Assembly: GCF_000276665.1 (NCBI RefSeq)
Contig: NW_004955402.1
Span: 2,687,911 to 2,751,910 of the forward strand
Direction: 5' to 3'
Length of the DNA stretch: 64,000 nt
Source of the DNA: Chinchilla lanigera
Taxonomy: Eukaryota; Chordata; Mammalia; Rodentia; Chinchillidae
Below are positions 10,184 to 23,000 of the stretch, in pieces. Position 1 is the first letter of the stretch. Every line of letters starts with the position of its first letter. Position numbers and translations under genes: made by a program. Under the pieces are notes generated by a model, which saw only the letters and a program-made list of their open reading frames with translations, was not told the origin of the DNA and did no database searches.

Positions 10184-10460
10184 TTTTAAATTTTGTCCTT
10201 ATATTGGACCTCCAGGGTTTTGACTATGATGTTTCATAGAGAGGTTCTTTTCTGATTGTGGCTATTTGAGGTTCTATGTGCCTCACTTATCTGTGTTAAA
10301 TTCTTTTCCTTTATATAAACTTTTCTGCTGTTATTTCAATAAACAGGTTTTCTTCTGCCATTTGTGCTGTCTTCTGATTTTTCACTAATTCCAATTAATC
10401 TTAGTCTTCCTCACACCATATAAGAGCTGTTGAATTCATTTTTCATGTTCTCTTGTTGTT

Positions 10461-12640
10461 TATAACTCACATTAATTGGTCACACAGACAACAGCCCTGT
10501 CTTCCAGTTCTGACTAGGGGTAGGGAACTAGAGAATGAAAAGAATAAAATTTGAAAATTAATTAATGGGATATGAGAAGGAAGACAGAAAAGTGAGATGG
10601 GGTCAGTCCTACCAGGGAGCAGAAGAAAAACAGGGTGAGAGAACAGTTGATGGAAAGAACAAACAAGGAAAATATTTAAAAAAGAAAGAAGAGAGCAAAG
10701 TACAGGAAGTAAAAGAAGGGAGTGAAGCTGAAAGAGGAAAAGAGAAAAGGAGAGAAAAGAAACTAAAAGAGAAAAAATGTCAAAAAAGAAGAAAAAAAAT
10801 CCCTCAAGTCCCCCCAGTAACCCAATGAAGGAAAGAGAAAAAACAAAAAATAGAAAAACCAAGAAAAAATTGAGTCAAAGAAAAAGAAAAATCCTGTTTT
10901 TGAATGGTGGCTCTTACCCAGTATCTGCAGCCTTAGGATCCAGCCAGTCACTTGCTCTGCCTAGCTTTAGGGCTTGGTTGCTCCCAGAGGACAGCAGGAC
11001 CTGTGTTCTTCCCAGACTGAGCACACACTTTGGAGGAGGGTCCATGTTTGGCCTGCTCCATCTGCGGTGGCTTTCTGCTTGTCTTTCATTCAGTCACTGT
11101 GGGCATGGAGCAGTGGGGTCCCTGAAGTTGCTGGCCAAGTCTGTACTTTTTCCCTGGGACTGCTGGATTCCAGGCTTACCTTTTCTGCCCAGATATTGTC
11201 CACATCCAGGGTCAGGTTCATTGGTTAGTTTGTGCCTCTGCTGCCCTGTGCCAAGGAAAAGCCAAATGTAGAACTGGCATGGAGTTGGTGGCCGTGTGTC
11301 TGTGGATGCCACAGGTGGGGCAGGCCTGCTTGCTGGAGTCAGGAGGGATAAGTGCCTGTCAGACAAACAGATTTGTTTGCCAGTTTCACTTTATCTTTTA
11401 CTTCTAGTTCTGTTTGTTACTTTCTTTCCTGGCCATGGGTCATAATTCTGTGCTTCTTTGCTTGCCCAATCATTTTTGATTGCATACTAGCCTTCATGAA
11501 TTTTCCATTTTTGGTTGGGTTTTGTTGTTTCTTTAACAATAAAGTGGATTTGCTTCTGTTGTGCAGTTGTTAGTTGGAAGCAGTTTGATCGTTTTCAAGC
11601 TACTTTCTGAGACTTCTACTTATAGAGAAGCCATTGTAGGTTCAGTTCTTAATCCCACTACTAACACAGTGGCCTTCCGAGGATTCAGTTCAGTATCATG
11701 TGTATTAGGAATCTTCCTTCCTGGTTGATGAGAACACAAGCTAGAACATGGGAGTTTGTGAGCATTTCTTCCAGTAAAAGAGTGAGTCTACGAACTGAAG
11801 CAGCTCTGTTGAAAGAGAATTATGGTGAACGGTAGCTCCTTTCATGTGGAGCTATCAGGGAAAGGAGTGTGGTCTCACACCGAGTCCTGGGCGAAGAGCA
11901 CGAACATACTTCCACTAAAAACTGCAGCATGTCTCCTGGAAGTTGTTAACTCGGGGGACAGAGTTATGCATCTTGTGAAGCATCCACAGGAGAGAACTGC
12001 TTCAGTAATTCATTTTACTCACAATGAGGGACTTCAAAACCAGGAGAGTTGAGCTTACCCAAACCTGCAGGGAATAAGGGCTGTAGAGTAAAAGACTGCA
12101 TCGACAGGATAGAAAGTCTACACGTAGTGAAGTCCCCACAGAACCAGAAGAATCCTTTCTTTAAAACTGCATCTTTTTTAAGGCCAGGGCATTGCACTGA
12201 TTCATAGGCAATAGTTTTCTACTACAGCACAGGATTCCGAATGACATCTTCTGGCTGATTTTTCATAGCAGAGAAGATGGGAGAATCCGGGGCTGTGGAT
12301 CATTCCTTTGGGCAATGATAGTTCTGTGAATAATCCAGAATGTTAAGTTTCCTAGAGAGAAGCAGCTAATGGCTGCTGCATTCTGAATGAAATTAGACTC
12401 AGAAGCTCCGGTATTCAGCCGGAGTTGTGAAGGCGGCAGTCCCCTCTGCTCCCTCTGCCGACTGTTACACAGGCTGGACTGGAAAAGCACAGTCCTCGTC
12501 CTGATGCCAGCGAGGTTGAAAGGCACGCACCTCTTGGTGTCAGAAAGGCTGCTCAATTCCGGGATGGGCATTTCTCTGTGAGGAACAAAGGGAATGCAAC
12601 TACGCCCGGGAGGATGTGGTTTTAGCGTCAACCTAATTCG
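10461..12640. other. Unclassified intergenic stretch
   Basis: 10.54-10.89 kb is purine-rich on the plus strand. 10.9-11.4 kb is relatively GC-rich and might be decayed L1 5' UTR. 11.5-12.64 kb is unique-looking sequence without a credible coding frame. No exon, RNA gene or clear repeat could be supported here. Confidence 0.4.
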
Positions 12641-12841
12641 CAGTTTAAAAAAAGAAAAGGAATTTCAGTTCCAAGATATTTACCAGGACACCTTTTTTCA
12701 CTAATAATTTTATGAGGCAACTAAACGGCGAGGACAGCCTGGCTAAACAATGGCGTGTGCGCAGGCTGACGTTCTGTGTGGCGGCCGCCAAGGTGCAGCG
12801 CACTCCGCCGGGGGCGAGGCCGAGGCTGGCGCGCGGCCGCC

Positions 12842-13211
12842 NNNNNNNNNNNNNNNNNNNNNNNNNNNNNNNNNNNNNNNNNNNNNNNNNNNNNNNNNNN
12901 NNNNNNNNNNNNNNNNNNNNNNNNNNNNNNNNNNNNNNNNNNNNNNNNNNNNNNNNNNNNNNNNNNNNNNNNNNNNNNNNNNNNNNNNNNNNNNNNNNNN
13001 NNNNNNNNNNNNNNNNNNNNNNNNNNNNNNNNNNNNNNNNNNNNNNNNNNNNNNNNNNNNNNNNNNNNNNNNNNNNNNNNNNNNNNNNNNNNNNNNNNNN
13101 NNNNNNNNNNNNNNNNNNNNNNNNNNNNNNNNNNNNNNNNNNNNNNNNNNNNNNNNNNNNNNNNNNNNNNNNNNNNNNNNNNNNNNNNNNNNNNNNNNNN
13201 NNNNNNNNNNN
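12842..13211. other. Assembly gap (370 N)
   Basis: All bases are N. Both flanks are extremely GC-rich, so the gap probably reflects failed sequencing of a GC-rich core. Any open frame drawn across it is meaningless. Confidence 0.99.
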
Positions 13212-13324
13212 CAGCCTGGCGGGCGCCGCGAGGGCCGACGGGACGGAGCAGGCCACGCAGGGGCGCGTCGACGCGTCTCAGGCTCTGTGTGTCGCGAGTC
13301 AGCGCTTAAAATTACCCGAACTAT

Positions 13325-13421
13325 TCTTTTTTCTCCCCCCCTCCCCCGGTACCGGAAGTCGAACTCCCGACCTTGCGCTTGCCAGGCAGGCGCTGTGCCG
13401 CTGAGTTTAATCTCCAGCCCC
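13325..13421 (-). repeat. ID-type SINE
   Basis: A C/T-rich start with CCGGTACCGG is followed by the reverse ID body ending TCTCCAGCCCC. It is inserted in the CpG-rich island, right beside a B1 copy. Confidence 0.88.
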
Positions 13422-13426
13422 TTCTT

Positions 13427-13573
13427 TTTGTCTTTTTGAGACAGAGTCTCGCTATGCAGTTCAGGCTGGCCTTGAGCTCACTTTGTAGCCCAGGCCGGTC
13501 TCGGACTCGCGACGACCCTCCTGCCTCAGCCTCCCCAGTGCTGGGATTACAGGGTGCGCCACCACTAGCACAC
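13427..13573 (-). repeat. B1-type SINE
   Basis: Minus-orientation B1: TTTTTGAGACAGAGTCTCGC at the left and GTGCTGGGATTACAGGGTGC at the right, with the internal 29-bp quasi-duplication typical of B1. CpG sites are well kept, which suggests a fairly young copy. Confidence 0.9.
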
Positions 13574-14284
13574 TATTAAGGTTTCTCTTTCCCAGAACTC
13601 GTGTGAGGACGAGTTTTCTTCCACACAAGGGGACCGCAGCGCTCTGAACGCGGGCACAGCCGTGAACTAGCTGGCTTCCGTGGGCAGCCACTGCGGAGGT
13701 GCGCAATAGTGGAAGGGAACGTACTTTTAGTGTTCACTTTCGAAGTAACTTTAAATAGACATGAAACGCGCTTACTGATAAGTACTTTGACACTTTCCCT
13801 CCGCACACCGACAGCGGTCTGAGAGCGGGTGGCCGGGCAGACGCTGTGAGGACCCGCAGGTGCCAGCCCAGCACGCGTGTGCGCGGCGTGCGCTGGCTGA
13901 ACGTGTGGACACAGGCGTGAATCCTCGAGAAACGCTGAAGCTGCTGGCACAGCTCTGACATTGTCTGCCTCCTCAAAGGCCGCCTGTGCGGCGGGGCCTT
14001 CTTGTGACGACCCAGCCAGCCAGCGTCGCTCACCCTACGCGGTCAGGTCGGGAGGGGTTTCGAAGCTTCCTCGGCCAATCATGCAAGGGCTTAAAGTACG
14101 TGGAGATGGCGCCGGGAGAGGCAAAGGTGGCACTACTTACCTGGTCACATCCTTCTTTTTAAAGAAAAAAAACAAACAACTTTTGAGGGATGTTATGACA
14201 CTCCGCACTCTGAGAAAATCAGTATCAGTGTGGAAGTTTTTACAGTGAGCCAATTAAAGACGGCCTGCAAGGCGATGAACTGTT

Positions 14285-14400
14285 AAAGCTTAGCTGAGTG
14301 CAGAGGTGCACTTCCAGCTGCTAGGAAGACGGAGGCATGAGGATTTCAAGTTTTCCCGAACAACTTAGTGAGACACTACCTTAAGAATAAAAAAAAAAAA
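14285..14400 (+). repeat. Diverged B1-like SINE
   Basis: A weak match to the B1 order is visible: GTGCA...CTTCCAGCTGCTAGGAAGAC, then GAGGATTTCAAG, then AACTTAGTGAGACACTACC, then a poly-A tail. The copy is old and divergent. Confidence 0.55.
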
Positions 14401-15720
14401 GTGAGGAAATTCATCAATAAAAATGGACAGGCAAGTCCTACTGGATAAAAGCATCCATGATACCTGTACCTGACAAAGGACTTTCATGCAAAAAAAAGGA
14501 TTCTTACAAATCAATACAGGGACAACACAATAACGAGCAAAATAATTGAGGAATTTTCAAAAGTTAAGATGTACAGATAGCTTCAATAAGCTGTATGTCA
14601 TGGTTTGTGTCTGGATGTCCCCCCAAAGCCTCAAGCGGTCACGGGGTGGGCATCTAGGGTTTGTGATTGAGTCATGGTCCGATGCTGGGATTATGGGTGT
14701 GAGAGCTACACCCGCCCTGAGGCAGGTAGTTTGCATACAGTGGAAGGGAGGGAAAGAGACTCTTCCCGCGCCACTCCTCCCTCCCTTTTTTGCTACTGTA
14801 GCATTGCTGTCTTCCAGCTGCTAAGAACTGTTGCCCTGTGCCATGTGCCAGCCTGCCTCGGGTGGTAGCCACCTGAGTATGGACTGAAACCTCCACGAAC
14901 TGTGAGCCAAATAAACCTTTCCTTCCTTAATCTTGGGTGTCAGGTATTTTGTCTCAGCAACGAAAGTAACCAAGACACTATAAAAGTTATGCTCAACCTC
15001 ATGCATCACTGGAGGAATGCAAATGGAAGCTGCAAGTACCCTGAGGTACACACGCAGGGAATGGCTGACGTTGACTGAAGATATCAAGTTTTCCTTCCCC
15101 TTGTGGTGCTGTGTGTGCTAGGCAAGTTGTTTCCTGAGTGCTAACACTGGCCCGATAATACACAGTACTTATCTTGGTAAGGACTCAAGAGCACCTGGAC
15201 CTCTGGTATCTTCTCGGTAGGAGTATAAAATGGTACAATCACTTCTGAGAATCATTTCTAATAAACACAAACTTACTGTGACCTGCATCTGGCATTACGT
15301 CCCCAGGGGAATTTTTAAAAAATCTCCACAACACAGGTTGCATATGTTCATAGGTTTATTCGTAATAGCCCCAAACTGTAAACAATCCAACTACTACCAA
15401 CAAGAGAATAAACACATTTGCACAATTTCCCACTGCTCATTAATGAGTTACTCATTGCTGATGAACGCAACATGGACGGATTCCAAAAGCTTGCTGAGGA
15501 ACCAGGCGCACACAGCATGTGCTGTGTGATCCCCTCTGCATGTTCACAGTGCAGCTAAGACACGGTAATAGGAATCAGCCTTGCAGCTGCTTCTGGGAGC
15601 ATTCACTGAGGCATGAGGGGCATTTCCGGGGTGATGGAGGCGATTCCTAGCATCCTGATTTGGGTGACGGGAATGTGAGTTTTAACATTAGCCAAGGACT
15701 TACCAAACTAAGATCTGGAC
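14400..15720 (+). mobile_element. Old L1M-like element, 3' part (plus strand)
   Basis: Sequence on both sides of the 14595-14985 insertion follows the order of an ancient mammalian L1 ORF2 end and 3' UTR. Landmarks are GAATGCAAATGGAAGC (about 15015), GTAGGAGTATAAAATGGTAC (about 15218), TTCGTAATAGCCCCAAACTG (about 15359) and GGGGTGATGGAGGCG near 15630. No frame is open. Divergence is high, as expected for an L1M-age copy. Confidence 0.65.
14595..14985 (+). mobile_element. Non-autonomous rodent repeat (URR1/hAT-like?), copy 2
   Basis: It starts near TGTATGTCATGGTTTGTG and ends near GAAAGTAACCAAGACA, with GAGCCAAATAAACCTTTCC inside. The reverse complement matches 5362-5758 closely. It interrupts the L1M-like element, so it is younger than that element. 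Confidence 0.6.
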
Positions 15721-16034
15721 ACTGTTATTGGACAGAACTGAAAAATCTGAAGAAGGTACTCACACATGTTCTGATAAACTGATGGGTTCCAGGAGGTGCC
15801 CCCTAAGCTGTACACATGTGCTAAAAATGTCTTGTATCTGCTTATGGCAACATTTTAAAAACGGGGGGAAAGATGGCGACCTAAAAGTTTTTATCTTCTC
15901 CTATAGTTGGATATGGGATCCAGATTTTTAAAAAATGAGTAAAGGACTCATTAATACTCACAAATTTTTAAAATTTGCTGAGTAATGAAACTGATTCACT
16001 GTGTAAGCAAAGCCTATTGAGGTTAACAATGTAT

Positions 16035-16225
16035 TTGTATGAGCTAGGTATGGTGGTGCATGCCTCTAATCTTGGTACTCCTGGAGGCTGAGGCAGAGAG
16101 TTGAGGTCAGTCTGGGCAACTTAGTAACTTAGCAAGACACTGTCTCAAAATAAAAATATAAAAAGGGCTGAGGCTGTAGCTCAGTGTGAAGGTCCTCTAT
16201 TCAATCTTCAGTAGCAACACTTTAA
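16035..16225 (+). repeat. B4-like SINE (B1 head fused to ID tail)
   Basis: A B1 part (GGTATGGTGGTGCATGCC, then CTGGAGGCTGAGGCAGAG) is followed by AAAAAGGGCTGAGGCTGTAG and an ID-like segment. This composite order defines the B4 family in rodents. The copy is diverged. Confidence 0.75.
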
Positions 16226-16498
16226 AAAAATATATATATGTGTGTGTATACATACATTTTTTTGATGGAGAGCTTGCACATATATAAAAGTTATATTACT
16301 TGTAGATATTGTATAACATTAAGTCACTGGCAAACCTAATCTTTCTGTTGCATATTTTGCTAATTTTTATGTTAATACTTATAATTCTAGATATTTTGGT
16401 TTAGCCGCCACTTGGATTAATTAAATTATTTTACACTTCATTCACCTCCATTTCTTTTATGAATCCTGGTTCTTATGACTGGAAATATTCTAGGTGAC

Positions 16499-16593
16499 TG
16501 TTTTTTTTTTTTCCCCCCAGTACCGGGAATTGAACTCACGATCTCGCGCTTGCCAGGCAGGTGCTGTGCCGCTGAGCTGAATCCCCAGCCCCT
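16499..16593 (-). repeat. ID-type SINE
   Basis: A T12 tract is followed by the reverse ID body ending AATCCCCAGCCCC. TAGGTGACT occurs on both sides as a target-site duplication. Confidence 0.92.
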
Positions 16594-16827
16594 AGGTGAC
16601 TATTTCTACGGATTCTTCAAATCCTGTTTTAGCACAAAGACTTCCAAGCAGATGTGAAAGAAATGGTGCAGGATATTCCAAACGCTAACCTTCACACACG
16701 CCTTTCCCAAGATTAGTATCTCTGTAATCTTCTTTTGCCTCAAAGGTCTGAAATGATTGCTTTAAAAAAGGTGAATTATGTCTTCTTGAAGCCTAAAAAG
16801 TAAGGACTGTATCATGAATCTTTCTTT

Positions 16828-16973
16828 TGGTGTGAGACAGGGTCTTACTATGCAGTTCAAGCTGGTCTTGCACTCACTTTGTAGCCCAGGCTGGCCTCAA
16901 ACTCGCAACGATCCTCCTGCCTCAGCCTCTTGAGTGCTGGGATTACAGGCGTGTGCCACCATGCCCAGCTCTT
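16828..16973 (-). repeat. B1-type SINE
   Basis: Minus-orientation B1: GTGAGACAGGGTCTTACTAT at the left, GAGTGCTGGGATTACAGGCG at the right, CCCAGCTC at the end. It is the last SINE before the SINE-free ANKRD12 3' UTR. Confidence 0.92.
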
Positions 16974-17363
16974 CCATCGTGAGTCTTAAGTCAATTTCTT
17001 ACCTATAAAAATCTGGTGTTTATGTATCAGGGTATCGGAGATGATGCATTTATGCTGCACTTAATGTCTGCAATAACTATAATACTTAAGCCCCATTAAA
17101 ATGAGTTTCATGGGATTCTGGTTGTGATTTAGTCATGAAATGTGCAACATCACCTACTACTTAATCGCTTATTTGTGAGAACTTTCACTGAATAATCTGA
17201 ACGTGAAAGGCTAATCCTTCAGAGGCTGTTTTCTCAGTATGATTATTTCTGCAATTTTGCCAGCTGCCCAAGTAAACATTAGCTTACAGTTATACATGAG
17301 TGGAAAATAAAAAACATTTACCACACATTTCACTCTTTAAATTTTTCTATAAAAATATAACTC

Positions 17364-17404
17364 TTTATTAAATAACATGCACAAATATCAACTAGTCATT
17401 TATT
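17364..17404 (-). terminator. ANKRD12: Tandem polyadenylation signals of ANKRD12
   Basis: Two AATAAA hexamers occur on the minus strand at 17404-17399 and 17369-17364, 35 bp apart. Cleavage would be expected roughly 10-30 bp further on, near 17335-17390. T-rich sequence follows. Usage is inferred from position and from the return of SINEs below 17 kb. Confidence 0.55.
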
Positions 17405-18902
17405 AAACAGGTACGATTTAGAACAAGATTTAATGTAATACAAATCCTTAGGTACAATTTAGTATCTTGTTCATGATATCTGAATAGCTTAAAAAGAATC
17501 ACTGATTAAACTGACCATCTTTTACTTTTCTTTCAAAATCCACACCTCTTAGGCATACACCAAGTTTTCCCCCAGCATTTCAGAGCATAGTACCTTTAGC
17601 GTCAGAGCCCTGAATTACTTACTTGACTGTGCATTTCCAAGGAGAGCACAGAGCTCCTGGAGGCAGGTGTGCTGGTGCCGGGCCTGTGCAGAGGCATCTG
17701 TGGAAGCAGAAGCCTGTGGAGCTCCAGCTGTCGAGGTGCCCAGGAAGCCGGTGGGGCCTGAGGTGAATCCCACAGGGTGGGGGAGTCCCGGGCACCAGCT
17801 TCCTGCGCACTCATGTGCTTCTCCACAGGCCCTGGCGCTGCTTGGACCATTGCAACAAAATGCTCTAGACACTGACTTCTCTCTTATTTCCTATCACATC
17901 AATCCTCAATAACCTGGCTTTTAATTTTTAATGATTTGCCACACACCCCATCACATTTCCTTTTAAGCAAAAGTATAAACAAACTTTGCATTAAGTTTTT
18001 CATATTAGAAAGTATTGCTTTTATAAATTAGCTTTTAATGTTCCCAGCCTTAATAACTTAACTTCAACAAAACCAGTGCTTCAGAATCTACCCTGCCTTT
18101 CTGGCCCAATGCGTCCAACAAAAAAGGCCAAATCTCTTACCTAAATTTCTAAAGAAAACTACATCCAACCTTTATAATAAAGTCCTTGCACTGTGTGTTT
18201 TCACATGTGCTGCTTTATTGCGCATGCCAAGTATAGTAAGAATGAAAATAGAAATCGATGTAAAAATGCAAAAATCCCTAAGCTTAATATGTACCTTTGC
18301 ACTGAAAAACTTCTACATTCTGTCCCATTAGCTGGGATTTCCAACTTGCAAGCTAAATTTAAACTACTCCATTCCGTATACATTTGAACTTTTCTCTATC
18401 TGCATGGAAAACATCCAATATTTAATAATTCAAGAAAGCACTGTGGAAAGTTTGGTAAATTTTGTATCACAGATTTGTGATGGATTTTTACATTAGTCTT
18501 CCTTTTAAAATGTTTTGCAAGTTCAACCCCAGGTTTTGGATCTGAACTACTCCTGAATATTTAACCTAGATCATGTTATAGGAGAAAAGACTTTTTCTAA
18601 GTATAATGCTAATTATTTTATTATAAAACAACACCAAATCTTAATTATAAAATTTTGCAAATTATATGATTTGCTTCTTGATACAAGGAAAAATACAACA
18701 TAGTAATCATTTTTTCATAAACATTTCAGAGATTGATTGGAATATTCCTAAATCTTTTACTTATTCTGACTACCCAATATCTTTTTTAAGTACTCAGTTT
18801 TTATATTAAAAGTGCAAAGGCTATTAAGCTTAAAACATTAAATTTAAGCAATGTAAAAAAGTTTTACAATGATTTAGCATGACCAATAAAATTTATTAAA
18901 CA

Positions 18903-18910
18903 TATTTACA
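18903..18910 (-). promoter_or_regulatory. ANKRD12: Pumilio-type element in 3' UTR
   Basis: The minus strand reads TGTAAATA, a perfect match to the UGUAHAUA motif bound by PUM1/PUM2, in an AU-rich context. It lies about 1 kb into the 3' UTR. One eight-base match is weak evidence alone; its value depends on conservation in other mammals. Confidence 0.35.
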
Positions 18911-19948
18911 TATATTCACAAATTCTTTCATAGATGAGTATTAAAATAGACATTTACAATTTCAGAATTTTCGTTCAAAGGCATTTTTTGTTTTCGTTCC
19001 AGGGGAAACAGACTCTACTCTGAGAGGAGAAAGAGCTGTTTCTCTGCATGACTAATTCTAAGCGAGGTGCCACACAGGAAGCCGCTGCATCTACCACAGG
19101 AGACTGGTGTGGAACCCCTCACACTGTTCCAGGCATCAACTATGGACAGAGTTAGATCATAGACTGCATGCAGTACAACTCAGTTACAGGCTTTACAGGG
19201 ATGGCGATGGAAACGCGCTAACGCAAACTCACGCATGCCTTAGAAAAGTGTCGCTACCTGAACACACGGCTATTACACGCCATACAAACTACAACTTTGG
19301 TCCAATAAAACATTAGACAAAACAGTTTTACAGCTTTTTTTGTACAAGTTTTGACTATCGATCCCTTTGTATACATTTTGACCATTAATTACAAGATGTA
19401 CATTTGCACAATATGTATAAAATAAGTTATTAAAAAGGAAGACAATATTAAAACTTCCAAAAAGTAAACTGTACATTTAATTTACAGATATAATAAACGG
19501 GAGAAATTTTGTGCCAAGTTTTTCTTCCATGTTAGAAACTATTTGGTAGGAAGTGAATCTTTTATTTTACTGATACATTTTTTAATAAAACCTGAAAGAA
19601 ATTCGAATACTAGTGGTTATTTTGTTATTTAAGAGTGCTAACAACTCCCAGCGCTGTTAGCAGGTGATCTCAACTTTTCAAATATCTACTCAGTCGACCA
19701 ACATGCTCTAATGCAATAGTTTCCTTTCACCAGTATAAATAATAGTTTTCTGTTGGAAACTGTCTTTGGACCCAAGATCCAAAATATTTCTCTCCATTTC
19801 TTACAAAACGACAGTGTTCACTACACAGCCGACTTCATTCCAACCTGACCAGCTGTAAAGGCATCATTCAGTGTGTGTCAGAAGCAGCTTTCCACAGTGT
19901 GGAGTGCGCGAGTAGTCAGCTGGGTGAGACCATCACAAGTAGTGGCTG

Positions 19949-22743
<2,795 letters not shown>

Positions 22744-22869
22744 CTAGTTGAAAAAAGAATTACAAATAATTCTTCAATAATTTACTTTTGAAATAATATT
22801 ATGAGTAGGTTTTTCTTCACAGTAGACTTGAGAAATGTAAACATGCCTAGTGTTATAAAAGTGTGAATA

Positions 22870-22979
22870 CGGGGCTGGGGATTTAGCTCAGTGGCAAAAG
22901 CGCCTGCTTGGCAAGCGCAAGGTCGTGAGTTCGGTTCCCGGTACCGGAGAAAAACCAAAAAAAAAAAAAAAAAAAAAAA
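22870..22979 (+). repeat. ID-type SINE, near-consensus
   Basis: A very clean copy: GGGGCTGGGGATTTAGCTCA, then CGGTTCCCGGTACCGGAGAA and an A20 tail. AAAAGTGTGAATAC flanks it on both sides as a target-site duplication. This is one of the youngest-looking copies in the window. Confidence 0.95.
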
Positions 22980-23000
22980 GTGTGAATACTTTTCCTTTCC

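Larger units (their letters stand above)
9035..10460 (-). mobile_element. L1 continuation (minus strand), ORF2 part then ORF1
   Basis: L1 antisense sequence resumes at about 9035, directly after the retroviral integrase, and runs on through two SINE insertions. Its right half contains an ORF1 remnant (separate entry). The L1 5' end is not clearly defined. It may reach beyond 10.46 kb into purine-rich and GC-rich sequence that I could not classify. Confidence 0.75.
12720..14120. promoter_or_regulatory. CpG-rich island, broken by an assembly gap
   Basis: CpG density jumps from near zero to high in 12720-12841, 13211-13300 and 13580-14120, with sites such as GCGGCCGC at 12780 and 12834 and GTCGACGCGT at about 13267. 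A 370-bp run of N (12842-13211) sits in the densest part. An NF-Y-type GGCCAATCA lies at 14073-14081 and a YY1-like GAGATGGCGCC at 14104-14114. This looks like a promoter-type island about 3-4 kb past the ANKRD12 3' end. No gene could be assigned to it. Confidence 0.5.
17340..19948 (-). other. ANKRD12: ANKRD12 3' UTR
   Basis: From the stop codon down to about 17340 the sequence is AT-rich and unique, with no SINE in 2.6 kb, while both flanks are full of SINEs. This is what a constrained 3' UTR looks like. Two polyadenylation signals close it (separate entry). Other TTTATT (minus AATAAA) sites, for example near 19560, could serve shorter isoforms. A GC-rich pocket at about 17600-17870 is odd within it. 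The exact cleavage site is inferred, not seen. Confidence 0.75.

Noticed and set aside
10565..10862. Lys/Glu-rich plus-strand frame near 10.6-10.8 kb
   Set aside because: It is a purine-rich low-complexity stretch that gives Lys, Arg and Glu codons in any frame. There is no gene context.
12645..13439. Long open frames of 177-230 codons crossing 12842-13211
   Set aside because: Most of each frame is the run of N, which has no stops by definition. The rest includes SINE sequence.
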